Positions 1 through 7,433 of a stretch of 27,223 bases of DNA are shown in pieces. The stretch lies in contig CBFHHA010000034.1 of the NCBI GenBank assembly GCA_965655625.1, forward strand, positions 1-27,223, written 5' to 3'. This DNA is from CAJJDF01 sp965655625 (GTDB taxonomy: Bacteria; Bacteroidota; Bacteroidia; Flavobacteriales_D; CAJJDF01). How positions within the stretch are numbered: the first letter of the stretch is position 1; the number at the start of each line of letters is the position of its first letter. The notes beneath the pieces were generated by a model. That model did no database searches, was not told the origin of the DNA, and was given only the letters and a program-made list of their open reading frames with translations. Made by a program: the position numbers and the translations under genes.

Positions 1-1
1 T

Positions 2-1039
2 ACGGATGATAAATTTCAAGGAGAAATTCAGGCGAACTTCATGAGAGGAAGAGGAGATTATATGGGAGTTGCTGGGAAATTAAATGACAACGCATCTGTT
101 ACTGCACCTGTTACTGCCTACTGGCCCAATGACTATGGATTATACAATATGGCAGGAAACGTGGCTGAATGGGTAATGGATGTATACAGACCTCTTTCCT
201 CTGAAGACATGGATGATTTCAGTCCATTTAGAGGAAATGTTTTCAAAACTAAAGTTCTGAACTCTGAAGGAGCTATAGACGAAAAGCTAGACGAAGCTAT
301 GTATGATGTGAATGGAATTAAGGAATACTTGGTTGACTTTACAGCAGAAAGAAAAAGAAGAAGAGCTGGAGCTATAACTGATTCGTTGGACAATGTTCTT
401 CTGACAGAACTTGACTCTATGGTGAATATCGCTAACGAAATGTTCAATGACGGAAGAAAACTTGAAGCTTCCAGATACGTTAGAGATATTGTAGACGAAA
501 AATTATTAGATATAGCGTTTAGAGTACAGGGATTACCTGGATTAGAAGAATTTCAGTTCGAAATAATACCGAAATTAGTAGATGGAATTTCTGATTACGT
601 TGTAAACCAACCTGGAAGTTTAAAAGTTAGGACAGTTACGAAAGAAGAAAACTTAGACAGAAGAAACTATGAACAATCGAATTACATTGATTACTTAGAT
701 GGCGATTTACAGTCTAGTATATACTATAACAACGAAGAAACTATTGCTGGGGTAAATGAATTTGAGCAACAAACCGGAGCTGCAAGAAATAGAACTGGAA
801 AAAACCCACAAAACTTGGTGTACCAATCTACCACTGTAGACAAAGGAAAGCCAATTCAACCTTCTACTTTAATTACTGATAAATCGAGAGTATACAAGGG
901 CGGATCTTGGAAAGATAGAGCATATTGGTTATCTCCAGGAAACAGAAGGTTTTACGATGAATTCCGTTCTACAGACTACATTGGATTTAGATGTGCAATG
1001 ACAAGAGTAGGAAGTCCAGTAGGATTAGGAGGAAAATAA
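2..1039 (+). CDS. gldJ: Gliding motility lipoprotein GldJ, 3' part (5' end outside window)
   Basis: The reading frame is open from base 2, so the N-terminus with its lipobox lies upstream; 345 residues are visible. The fragment has the formylglycine-generating-enzyme/SUMF1 (FGE-sulfatase) fold pattern: GNVAEWVMD near visible residues 52-60, and a C-terminal block with KGGSW and GFRCAM near bases 895-1005. Between them, roughly bases 190-890, is a long charged insertion, as expected for GldJ rather than for a plain FGE enzyme. In Flavobacterium johnsoniae GldJ is an outer-membrane lipoprotein needed for gliding and for stability of GldK and the type IX secretion machinery. The downstream neighbour murF is the same as in flavobacteria, which supports GldJ over the related GldK. 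A strong terminator follows the stop codon. GldJ is very likely; motility itself cannot be judged from this fragment. Confidence 0.88.
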   Translation, partial: TDDKFQGEIQANFMRGRGDYMGVAGKLNDNASVTAPVTAYWPNDYGLYNMAGNVAEWVMDVYRPLSSEDMDDFSPFRGNVFKTKVLNSEGAIDEKLDEAMYDVNGIKEYLVDFTAERKRRRAGAITDSLDNVLLTELDSMVNIANEMFNDGRKLEASRYVRDIVDEKLLDIAFRVQGLPGLEEFQFEIIPKLVDGISDYVVNQPGSLKVRTVTKEENLDRRNYEQSNYIDYLDGDLQSSIYYNNEETIAGVNEFEQQTGAARNRTGKNPQNLVYQSTTVDKGKPIQPSTLITDKSRVYKGGSWKDRAYWLSPGNRRFYDEFRSTDYIGFRCAMTRVGSPVGLGGK

Positions 1040-1060
1040 GAATCGCATTGAATTAGAATT

Positions 1061-1094
1061 AAAGCCTTGGTAGAAGAATCTATCAAGGCTTTTT
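1061..1094 (+). terminator. Intrinsic terminator after gldJ
   Basis: The left arm 1061-1072 pairs with the right arm 1081-1092 (AAAGCCTTG against CAAGGCTTT, extended by three pairs including one G-T wobble), with an 8-base loop. The right arm runs into a T-tract (1090-1094). It sits 22 bases after the gldJ stop and 13 bases before the murF start, so murF probably needs its own promoter or read-through. The left arm begins with AAA, so the hairpin may also work weakly on the other strand. Confidence 0.85.
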
Positions 1095-1107
1095 ATATGA
1101 ATAAAAG

Positions 1108-2394
1108 ATGAAGCAGGAAATAGAAGAGATCTACCAACAATTTTTGAGGCATCCAAAAATCTGCACTGACACAAGGAAAATCGAAAGCAACTCAATTTTC
1201 TTTGCCTTGTCAGGTGAGAACTTTGATGGGAATAAGTTTGCAGAAGAAGCGCTTAATAAGGGAGCTGAAATGTGTGTTGTAAGTGATCCATTATTGAAAA
1301 ACGAGCCAAGATATTTTTGGGTTGAGGATACCCTAGTAGCCCTGCAAGAATTGGCGGCATACCACAGAAGTAAACTTAAGATTCCAGTAATTGGAATCAC
1401 AGGAAGTAACGGAAAAACAACAACGAAAGAACTCATTAAAAGTGCCCTAAGCGAAAAATATAAAGTTTTTGCAACTAAAGGAAATTTGAACAACCACATT
1501 GGTGTTCCTCTGTCTCTTCTTTCAATCACAGCGGAACATGAAATTGCTATTATTGAAATGGGGGCTAATCATCAAAAAGAAATTGAATTTTTAGCCAATA
1601 TTTGCAATCCAGACTGCGGTCTGATAACCAACATTGGTAAATCACATCTCGAAGGTTTTGGAGGAATAGAAGGAGTTGAAAAGGGAAAAACAGAACTTTT
1701 CGCAAATCTGAATTCAAGAGGCAAACAATTATTCATTAACACAACGGACGACCGGCTTTCACGATATATTGAGCAAACAAAAGCTATAACTTACGGATTG
1801 GATTCGTCAGACTATACAGCCAAAGTAATATCCAACTCCCCGTATTTGACTATGGAAGTATCCTACGGAAAAAATCAATTTGAATTGCATTCCCAGCTCA
1901 TCGGAACGTATAATTGGAACAATATAATGGCTGCGGTGGTCATAGCGGATTTTTACGAGGTAGACGCGAATTCCATAAAAAAAGGGATTGAAGGTTACCA
2001 GCCTAAAAACAATCGATCCCAACTCGTTCATCAAGGAAAGAATCAAATAATTCTAGACTGCTACAATGCAAATCCTTCCAGTATGAAAGAGGCTATTAGC
2101 AATTTGATACATTCCGAAAACGACAAGAAATTTTTCATTCTTGGAGATATGCTTGAACTAGGTAAAGACTCGAAACAAGAACATGAAGCTATTGTAGAAT
2201 TTCTTATCGAAAATGAATTAAAAGGAATATTAGTAGGAAAGCTCTTCAAGGCAGTGAAACAGAATGAATACATTTCTTTTGTGAATAATGAAGCTGCAAA
2301 AAAATTCATGAAGACCAACCCCAAAAAGGAGACCCTTTTCCTTATCAAAGGATCTAGGGGAATTAAATTAGAAACAATACAGGAAGTGTTATGA
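1108..2394 (+). CDS. murF: UDP-N-acetylmuramoyl-tripeptide--D-alanyl-D-alanine ligase (MurF)
   Basis: This cytoplasmic ATP-dependent ligase adds D-Ala-D-Ala to UDP-MurNAc-tripeptide, the last soluble step of peptidoglycan precursor synthesis. The 428-residue protein has the Mur-ligase order: an N-terminal UDP-binding domain with CTDTRKIESNSIFFAL (about residues 19-34), the central ATP-binding loop GITGSNGKTTTKE (about 96-108), KGNLNNHIGVPLSLL, the EMGANH block, and a C-terminal domain containing LDCYNANPSSM and GDMLELG. The CYNANP signature separates MurF from MurC, MurD and MurE. The length is near the family norm. The ATG at 1108 is the first start after the gldJ terminator. It follows gldJ as in flavobacteria and is not visibly coupled to the next gene, which begins 124 bases later. 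Confidence 0.96.
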   Translation: MKQEIEEIYQQFLRHPKICTDTRKIESNSIFFALSGENFDGNKFAEEALNKGAEMCVVSDPLLKNEPRYFWVEDTLVALQELAAYHRSKLKIPVIGITGSNGKTTTKELIKSALSEKYKVFATKGNLNNHIGVPLSLLSITAEHEIAIIEMGANHQKEIEFLANICNPDCGLITNIGKSHLEGFGGIEGVEKGKTELFANLNSRGKQLFINTTDDRLSRYIEQTKAITYGLDSSDYTAKVISNSPYLTMEVSYGKNQFELHSQLIGTYNWNNIMAAVVIADFYEVDANSIKKGIEGYQPKNNRSQLVHQGKNQIILDCYNANPSSMKEAISNLIHSENDKKFFILGDMLELGKDSKQEHEAIVEFLIENELKGILVGKLFKAVKQNEYISFVNNEAAKKFMKTNPKKETLFLIKGSRGIKLETIQEVL

Positions 2395-2518
2395 ATGGGA
2401 ATAAATAAAAAACGTAGGAAGAAAAATAGAATATAGAGAATAGAACATAGAGGTTGGAGTTATGCAATTAATTTTAACTTAATAAACTAGAAAAATTACC
2501 TTATTAAAAATAGTGAAC

Positions 2519-3601
2519 ATGGCAAAAATACTGAATACAAAATCAATCAAATTTTTAGAAAAATACTTGAACAATGCTTCCCCTACTGGGTTTGAGAGCG
2601 AAGGGCAGAAACTATGGTTGGAATATCTAAAACCCTACACGGATGAATATTTTGTTGATACATACGGAACGGCTGTAGCCGTGATTAATCCAAAAGCCAA
2701 ATACAAAGTGGTAATTGAAGCCCATGCAGATGAAATTTCTTGGTTTGTCCATTACATTAACAAGGATGGATACATCTATGTGAGAAGAAATGGAGGTTCG
2801 GATCATCAAATTGCTCCCTCCAAAAGGGTAAATATTCATACCGATAATGGAATTGTTCCCGCAATTTTTGGATGGCCAGCCATTCATACCAGAAAAGATG
2901 CAACTGAAAAAACACCCAAACTTGAAAACATATTTTTAGATTGTGGCGCCAACTCGAAAGAAGAAGTGGAGGCTATGGGAATTCATGTTGGGTGCGTCAT
3001 TACTTACCCAGATGAATTTATGGTCTTGAACAAAAAATACTTCACAGGAAGAGCTTTGGATAACCGAATGGGTGGTTTTATTATCGCAGAAGTGGCTCGA
3101 AAGCTCAAAGAGGAAAACATTGACTTACCTTTTGGGTTGTACATTGTAAACTCCGTACAGGAGGAAATTGGGCTGAGAGGAGCAGAGATGATTGCCGCGA
3201 GAATCAAACCAGATGTAGCAATAATAAATGATGTGTGTCACGATACCAATTCCCCTATGATTAATAAAATTGAACAAGGTGATTTCAAATCAGGCGATGG
3301 ACCTGTTTTATCGTATGCACCTGCAGTGCAAAACAACTTGTTGAAATTATTGATTGAAACTGCCCAGAAAAACAAAATTCCATTCCAAAGAATGGCGCTT
3401 TCTAGCCGAACTGGAACCGATACCGATGCTTTTGCTTACTCGAATGAAGGTGTTGCCTCGGCTTTGATTTCGTTACCACTTAAATACATGCACACTACCG
3501 TAGAAACAGCTCACAGAGATGATGTGGAGAATTTGATTAAATTGTATATTGAAGTATTGCAGAACATTAAAAATGGACACGATTTTAGGTATTTTAAGTA
3601 A
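2519..3601 (+). CDS. M42 family metallo-aminopeptidase
   Basis: This is a cytoplasmic dinuclear-metal aminopeptidase of the M42 (FrvX/YsdC/glutamyl aminopeptidase) family, which trims N-terminal residues from peptides. With the ATG at 2519 it has 360 residues; a GTG two codons upstream (2513) is possible but less likely. Probable metal and catalytic residues are visible: H69 in EAHADEIS, D181 in ALDNRMGG, the pair E215/E216 in QEEIGLRG, D238 in INDVCHDT, and a C-terminal MHTTVETAH segment carrying the last His. Length and motif order match the family. It sits alone between murF and deoC with no functional link visible. The exact substrate preference cannot be read from the sequence. Confidence 0.93.
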   Translation: MAKILNTKSIKFLEKYLNNASPTGFESEGQKLWLEYLKPYTDEYFVDTYGTAVAVINPKAKYKVVIEAHADEISWFVHYINKDGYIYVRRNGGSDHQIAPSKRVNIHTDNGIVPAIFGWPAIHTRKDATEKTPKLENIFLDCGANSKEEVEAMGIHVGCVITYPDEFMVLNKKYFTGRALDNRMGGFIIAEVARKLKEENIDLPFGLYIVNSVQEEIGLRGAEMIAARIKPDVAIINDVCHDTNSPMINKIEQGDFKSGDGPVLSYAPAVQNNLLKLLIETAQKNKIPFQRMALSSRTGTDTDAFAYSNEGVASALISLPLKYMHTTVETAHRDDVENLIKLYIEVLQNIKNGHDFRYFK

Positions 3602-3602
3602 A

Positions 3603-3678
3603 TCCCATCCTAGCCTTCCCCAAGGAAAGGAACTCCTGATTCTTTGAATATAACGCGAGAATAAAGTAAAACGAGAAT
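3603..3678 (+). repeat. Intergenic repeat family A, copy 1
   Basis: It starts TCCCATCCTAGCCTTCCCC, continues with a TTGAATATAA block and ends with two ACGAGAA/CGAGAA-type units. The same order recurs at 6062-6140. It fills nearly the whole gap between the M42 peptidase stop and the deoC start at 3684, so the deoC leader is mostly repeat. A short dyad (CCTTCC...GGAAAGG) lies inside. It carries no protein. Confidence 0.65.
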
Positions 3679-3683
3679 AATAA

Positions 3684-4589
3684 ATGAGTAAAATAATAAC
3701 CAGCATAAAATCAGTTTCAGTCGATCAGGTTGGAATAAACGATAGAGTTTCTAGAATCACTGCCCGCAGTGTGAAAAACGAAGCCAAAATCCATGGATTA
3801 AAAATGGTTTTGAACATGATTGACCTCACCACTTTGGAAGGTGCTGATACAGTAAACAAAGTAAAACAATTGTGTTACAAAGGAATGCATCTACATGATT
3901 CTTATGAAGACTTACCGACTGTAGCCGCTATTTGTGTCTATCCTAATTTTGTAGAATTGGCAAAGCAAGAGCTTAAAGGTTCTGGAATTAAGGTGGCTTC
4001 TGTGGCTACTGCTTTCCCTTCGGGAAACTCTTCGCTTGAAGTAAAAATTACCGACACCCAAATGGCAATTGATGGCGGAGCAGACGAAGTGGATATGGTT
4101 ATTTCAAGAGGGAAATTTCATCAAGGAGAACACAATTATGTGTTTGATGAGATTGCCAAAATAAAAGAAACTTGCGGCAAGAATGTGAGACTAAAAACCA
4201 TCCTTGAAACGGGAGAATTGGGTAGTTTGGATAATGTGAGAAAAGCAAGTGACCTTGCCTTGCATGCAGGAAGTGATTTTATTAAAACCTCAACAGGGAA
4301 AATTAGCCCTGCGGCAACTCTGCCTGTTACTTTGGTAATGTTGGAGGCAATAAAAGATTATTTTTACGAAACAGGAATCCAAGTAGGAATGAAACCAGCT
4401 GGTGGAATTTCGAATGCTAAATTGGCTTTGCACTATTTGATGTTGGTAAAAGAAACGCTTGGAGACAAATGGTTAACCAACCAATGGTTCCGTTTTGGAG
4501 CAAGTAGCCTTGCCAATGATGTATTGATGCAATTGGAAAAACAAAGAAGTGGGGTTTATCAGAGTAAAGATTATTTTTCTAAAGATTAA
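3684..4589 (+). CDS. deoC: Deoxyribose-phosphate aldolase
   Basis: DeoC splits 2-deoxy-D-ribose 5-phosphate into glyceraldehyde 3-phosphate and acetaldehyde, through a lysine Schiff base in a TIM barrel. The 301-residue protein has K201 in FIKTSTGK (equivalent to the Schiff-base lysine K167 of E. coli), K237 in MKPAGGIS (equivalent to K201 of E. coli) and D137 in ADEVDMVIS (equivalent to D102). The class is therefore clear and all key residues are present. It is about 40 residues longer than the E. coli enzyme, mainly at the N-terminus and near the end. The aldehyde dehydrogenase gene starts 10 bases after the stop, so the two are probably cotranscribed and the dehydrogenase may remove the acetaldehyde. 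No phosphopentomutase or nucleoside phosphorylase lies in the window. Confidence 0.95.
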   Translation: MSKIITSIKSVSVDQVGINDRVSRITARSVKNEAKIHGLKMVLNMIDLTTLEGADTVNKVKQLCYKGMHLHDSYEDLPTVAAICVYPNFVELAKQELKGSGIKVASVATAFPSGNSSLEVKITDTQMAIDGGADEVDMVISRGKFHQGEHNYVFDEIAKIKETCGKNVRLKTILETGELGSLDNVRKASDLALHAGSDFIKTSTGKISPAATLPVTLVMLEAIKDYFYETGIQVGMKPAGGISNAKLALHYLMLVKETLGDKWLTNQWFRFGASSLANDVLMQLEKQRSGVYQSKDYFSKD

Positions 4590-4599
4590 TTAAAAGATT

Positions 4600-6072
4600 A
4601 TGTCTAAAAAAGAAACTAAACTAGATTTAAAAAGCAACTGGGAACTTGCTCCTTCATTGGAAAGCACGAGCCATGTGAACTTGAAAAAAGAATACCAATT
4701 ATTTATTGGAGGAAAATGGATAAAACCTAGCTCAGGGAAATATTTTGATACCAACAACCCAGCTACTGAAGAAAAATTAGCTTCCATTGCACACGGAAAT
4801 ACAAAAGATGTGGATTTGGCTGTGAAAGCTGCCCGAAAAGCATACGATAACAATTGGAGTAAACTTTCTGGAAAAGAAAGAGGGAAATACATTTTCCGTA
4901 TTGCTCGAATCATGCAAGAAAGAGCCAAAGAATTAGCTGTGGTAGAAACTTTGGATGGTGGAAAACCAATCCGTGAATCACGTGATATTGACATTCCTTT
5001 GGCGGCAAATCATTTCTTTTATTATGCCGGATGGGCAGATAAATTGGAGTATGCTTTTCCTAACAGAAATCCGAAATCATTGGGTGTTGCAGGCCAAATT
5101 ACCCCTTGGAATTTCCCATTGTTAATGGCAGCTTGGAAAATTGCTCCTGCTTTGGCTTGTGGAAATACTGTGGTATTAAAACCTGCCGAAACTACTTCGC
5201 TTACCACTCTCCTACTTGCCGAAATTTGTGAACAAGCTGGATTGCCTGAGGGTGTGGTAAATATTGTAACAGGTGCGGGAGATACCGGAGCAGAAATTGT
5301 AAACCACGAAGGAATTGATAAAATTGCCTTTACGGGTTCTACAGGTGTTGGGAAAATAATCCAAAATGCCATTGCTGGTACAGATAAAAAAGTAACGCTT
5401 GAATTAGGTGGAAAAGCCGCAAATATTGTGTTTGAAGACGCTCCACTGGATCAAGCCGTGGAAGGAATTGTAAACGGGATTTTCTTTAATCAAGGGCATG
5501 TCTGTTGTGCAGGTTCTAGATTATTGGTTCAAGAATCCGTATATGATATTGTGCTGAGAAAACTAAAAGACCGAATGGAAAGCTTGATTGTAGGAAATCC
5601 TTTGGATAAAAACACAGACATTGGAGCAATTAATTCTAAATCACAATTGGATACGATAAACCATTATATCAAATTAGGAAAAGAAGAAGGAGCAGAAATT
5701 TACCAACCAGAAGGCAAACTAGATAAAAAAGGATATTGGTGTAAACCAACTCTATTTACTGGAGTTGCGCAGAGTAACAGAATTGTCCAAGAAGAAATTT
5801 TTGGACCTGTATTGGCCATCCAAACTTTCCGTACCATTGAAGAAGCAATTACAAAAGCCAACAACACACCTTACGGACTTTCTGCTGGAGTATGGACTGA
5901 TAAAGGCTCAAAGATATTCAATATGACCAACCAACTACGAGCTGGGATTGTATGGGCAAATACGTTCAATAAGTTTGACCCAACTTCTCCGTTTGGAGGA
6001 TACAAAGAAAGTGGATTTGGAAGAGAAGGAGGATTACATGGATTGGAGGCTTATTTAAAATTCCCATCCTAA
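4600..6072 (+). CDS. Aldehyde dehydrogenase, catalytic (ALDH16 N-domain-like)
   Basis: This is an NAD(P)-dependent aldehyde dehydrogenase of 490 residues with an intact active site: oxyanion Asn in TPWNFP (N171), cofactor-binding Lys in VLKPAE (K194), the FTGSTGVGK turn, general base E268 in TLELGGK, and nucleophile C302 in NQGHVCCAGSR. The C-terminal PFGGYKESGFGREGG block is also present. It follows deoC by 10 bases, and a second ALDH-like gene without an active site comes next; this arrangement, the GHVCCAGSRLLVQES stretch and the lengths suggest the catalytic half of an ALDH16-type enzyme. Acetaldehyde from DeoC is a plausible substrate, inferred from position only. The last residues (FPS) and the stop lie inside intergenic repeat A copy 2, so the native C-terminus may have been overwritten by the repeat. 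Confidence 0.93.
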   Translation: MSKKETKLDLKSNWELAPSLESTSHVNLKKEYQLFIGGKWIKPSSGKYFDTNNPATEEKLASIAHGNTKDVDLAVKAARKAYDNNWSKLSGKERGKYIFRIARIMQERAKELAVVETLDGGKPIRESRDIDIPLAANHFFYYAGWADKLEYAFPNRNPKSLGVAGQITPWNFPLLMAAWKIAPALACGNTVVLKPAETTSLTTLLLAEICEQAGLPEGVVNIVTGAGDTGAEIVNHEGIDKIAFTGSTGVGKIIQNAIAGTDKKVTLELGGKAANIVFEDAPLDQAVEGIVNGIFFNQGHVCCAGSRLLVQESVYDIVLRKLKDRMESLIVGNPLDKNTDIGAINSKSQLDTINHYIKLGKEEGAEIYQPEGKLDKKGYWCKPTLFTGVAQSNRIVQEEIFGPVLAIQTFRTIEEAITKANNTPYGLSAGVWTDKGSKIFNMTNQLRAGIVWANTFNKFDPTSPFGGYKESGFGREGGLHGLEAYLKFPS

Positions 6073-6174
6073 ATCCTTCCCTAAGGGAAGAACTTTTACA
6101 AATTCTCTGAATATAAAACGAGAACAATTGAAGCGAGAATATTCCCTTCCCTTGGGGAAGGGTTAGGGATGGGA
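6062..6174. repeat. Family A repeats, copy 2 and inverted copy 3
   Basis: Copy 2 (6062-6140) repeats the element at 3603-3678 in the same orientation, including the GAATATAA and CGAGAA blocks. Bases 6146-6174 are an inverted copy of its first 29 bases: the reverse complement matches 6062-6090 at 25 of 29 positions by hand alignment. The pair could fold into a long hairpin with a loop of about 55 bases between the two ALDH genes. The shorter dyad CTTCCC/GGGAAG also lies within each arm. It overlaps the last codons of the upstream ALDH gene. Confidence 0.7.
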
Positions 6175-6201
6175 TAAAAAGAGAATAGAATTATGAAGTC
6201 A

Positions 6202-6302
6202 CCCTTCGAGACATTTCGACTAAAGTCGAAAACCTAAGGGTTCAGATTAGAATACAAAACTGCGGGCTGAGGGTCCCGATTTATCGGGATGTCTCGAAGC
6301 CC
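6202..6302. repeat. Family B inverted repeat pair (CTTCGAGACAT)
   Basis: Two facing elements share the exact 11-mer CTTCGAGACAT, at 6204-6214 on plus and 6289-6299 on minus. Each has its own hairpin: TTTCGACT/AGTCGAAA (6214-6221 with 6224-6231) closed by CCCTT/AAGGG in the left one, and TCCCGAT/ATCGGGA (6274-6280 with 6283-6289) closed by GGGCT/AGCCC in the right one. The element ends 18 bases before the start of the second ALDH-like gene. No ORF is present. Confidence 0.7.
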
Positions 6303-6320
6303 AACTTAGAAAACAAAACT

Positions 6321-7205
6321 ATGACAAGAATAGAAGTTTTAAAAACATACAAACTATACATTGGAGGGAAATTTCCACGAACAGAATCTGGGAGGTCTTA
6401 TCCTTTAAAAAATGTAAATGGAGTAGAAATTGCAACTATGTGTACTGGATCAAGAAAAGATTTTAGAAATGCTGTGGTGGAAGCACGAAAAGCTCAAGAA
6501 CCTTGGGCAAATAGAACTGCCTACAACCGTAGCCAAATTTTGTACAGAATAGCAGAAATGCTTGAAGGACGAAAAGCACAATTCATGGACGAATTGATGC
6601 AAATGGGTTCGACTAAAAAACAAGCGGAAGAAGAAGTATTTACTTCAATCGACAGGTTAATTTACTATGCAGGTTGGGCAGATAAATACCAACAGATTAG
6701 TAGTTCGGTAAACCCAGTTTCTGGAGCGTTTTTTAATTTCTCGGTTCAAGAACCAACTGGAGTGGTGGCAATAATTGCCCCAGAAGAAAACGGATTAATT
6801 GGCTTAGTTTCGACTATTGCACCCATTATTGTTTCTGGAAATTCATGCATTGTCTTAGCTTCAGAAAGCAAAGCATTGTGTTCTATTTCTTTTGCCGAAG
6901 TAATTAACTCTTCGGATGTTCCTGGTGGAGTGATCAATATCCTAACTGGAAATGCAGAAGAATTAATTCCACATTTTTCTACACACATGGATGTAAACAG
7001 CCTATTATATTGTGGAAATGATAAAAAAGCCATTCAGTTAATTAAAGAAAATTCTACTACAAACTTGAAACGTATTGTAATAAAAAAAGACATTGATTGG
7101 ATTAAGGACGATAACGAATCGCCTTATTTCATTACCAAATTTACCGAAGTAAAAACGACTTGGCATCCTATTGAACAAATTGGGGCTAGTGGGAGTGGGT
7201 ATTGA
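6321..7205 (+). CDS. ALDH-like protein without active site (ALDH16 C-domain-like)
   Basis: This 294-residue protein matches the first half to two thirds of an aldehyde dehydrogenase: YIGGKF near residue 14, a YYAGWADKYQQ block near 115 that parallels YYAGWADKLEY in the upstream enzyme, VVAIIAPEEN in place of ITPWNFP, SGNSCIVLASE in place of CGNTVVLKPAE, and GGVINILTGNAEELI. It has no ELGGK general base and stops before the region that would carry the catalytic Cys, so it cannot be an ordinary ALDH. It ends in a short tail containing TTWHPIEQIG. The bases after its stop do not encode the missing part in any frame I could see, so this is not a recent truncation. The 490 plus 294 residues of the pair are close to the size of two-domain ALDH16 proteins (about 780-800), whose second domain is likewise inactive. 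A structural partner for the upstream enzyme is the likeliest role. Confidence 0.85.
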   Translation: MTRIEVLKTYKLYIGGKFPRTESGRSYPLKNVNGVEIATMCTGSRKDFRNAVVEARKAQEPWANRTAYNRSQILYRIAEMLEGRKAQFMDELMQMGSTKKQAEEEVFTSIDRLIYYAGWADKYQQISSSVNPVSGAFFNFSVQEPTGVVAIIAPEENGLIGLVSTIAPIIVSGNSCIVLASESKALCSISFAEVINSSDVPGGVINILTGNAEELIPHFSTHMDVNSLLYCGNDKKAIQLIKENSTTNLKRIVIKKDIDWIKDDNESPYFITKFTEVKTTWHPIEQIGASGSGY

Positions 7206-7250
7206 TTTTTTAAAAGCCTTGTAAGACTGTCCTCGACAAAAAAGAAACCA

Positions 7251-7288
7251 GTCATTCCGCACCAGATGCGGAATCTGTTGGCAAACAG
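7251..7288 (+). repeat. Family C dyad repeat (GTCATTCCG...CGGAATCT), copy 1
   Basis: There is a perfect 8-base-pair stem ATTCCGCA/TGCGGAAT (7254-7261 with 7267-7274) with a 5-base loop, preceded by GTC. A second small stem CTGTT/AACAG (7275-7279 with 7284-7288) follows at once. The same two-hairpin plan recurs at 12934-12982. It lies in the gap between the second ALDH-like gene and the PaaY-like gene. Confidence 0.7.
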
Positions 7289-7307
7289 TGATGCAACTCA
7301 TTGACAG

Positions 7308-7351
7308 ACCCTGAATCATACTTCGATAAACTCTGTACAAGAGTTCAGGGT
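7308..7351 (+). repeat. Family D dyad (ACCCTGAA...TTCAGGGT)
   Basis: Perfect 8-base arms at 7308-7315 and 7344-7351 flank a 28-base interior holding CTTCGATAAACTC and a nested ACTC/GAGT pairing. The right arm continues into GACC. Only one copy is in the window. Together with the copy-1 family C element it occupies most of the 228-base gap before the PaaY-like gene. Confidence 0.6.
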
Positions 7352-7433
7352 GACCAACACTTTTTTGTTTTGTAAATGATATGGCAGAATGACCGTAATT
7401 TTTTGTTTTTTTGCATATGTAAAAACAAAATCC

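Noticed and set aside
2395..2518. Promoter or small RNA between murF and the M42 peptidase gene
   Set aside because: It is AT-rich, with only a partial TAnnTTTG-like match (2469-2476) and a wrongly spaced TTG; no stem-loop was found.
6321..7433. Frameshift or recent truncation of the second ALDH gene
   Set aside because: Bases 7206-7433 do not encode the missing ALDH C-terminal motifs in any frame; they are dyad repeats. The tail TTWHPIEQIG fits a natural end.
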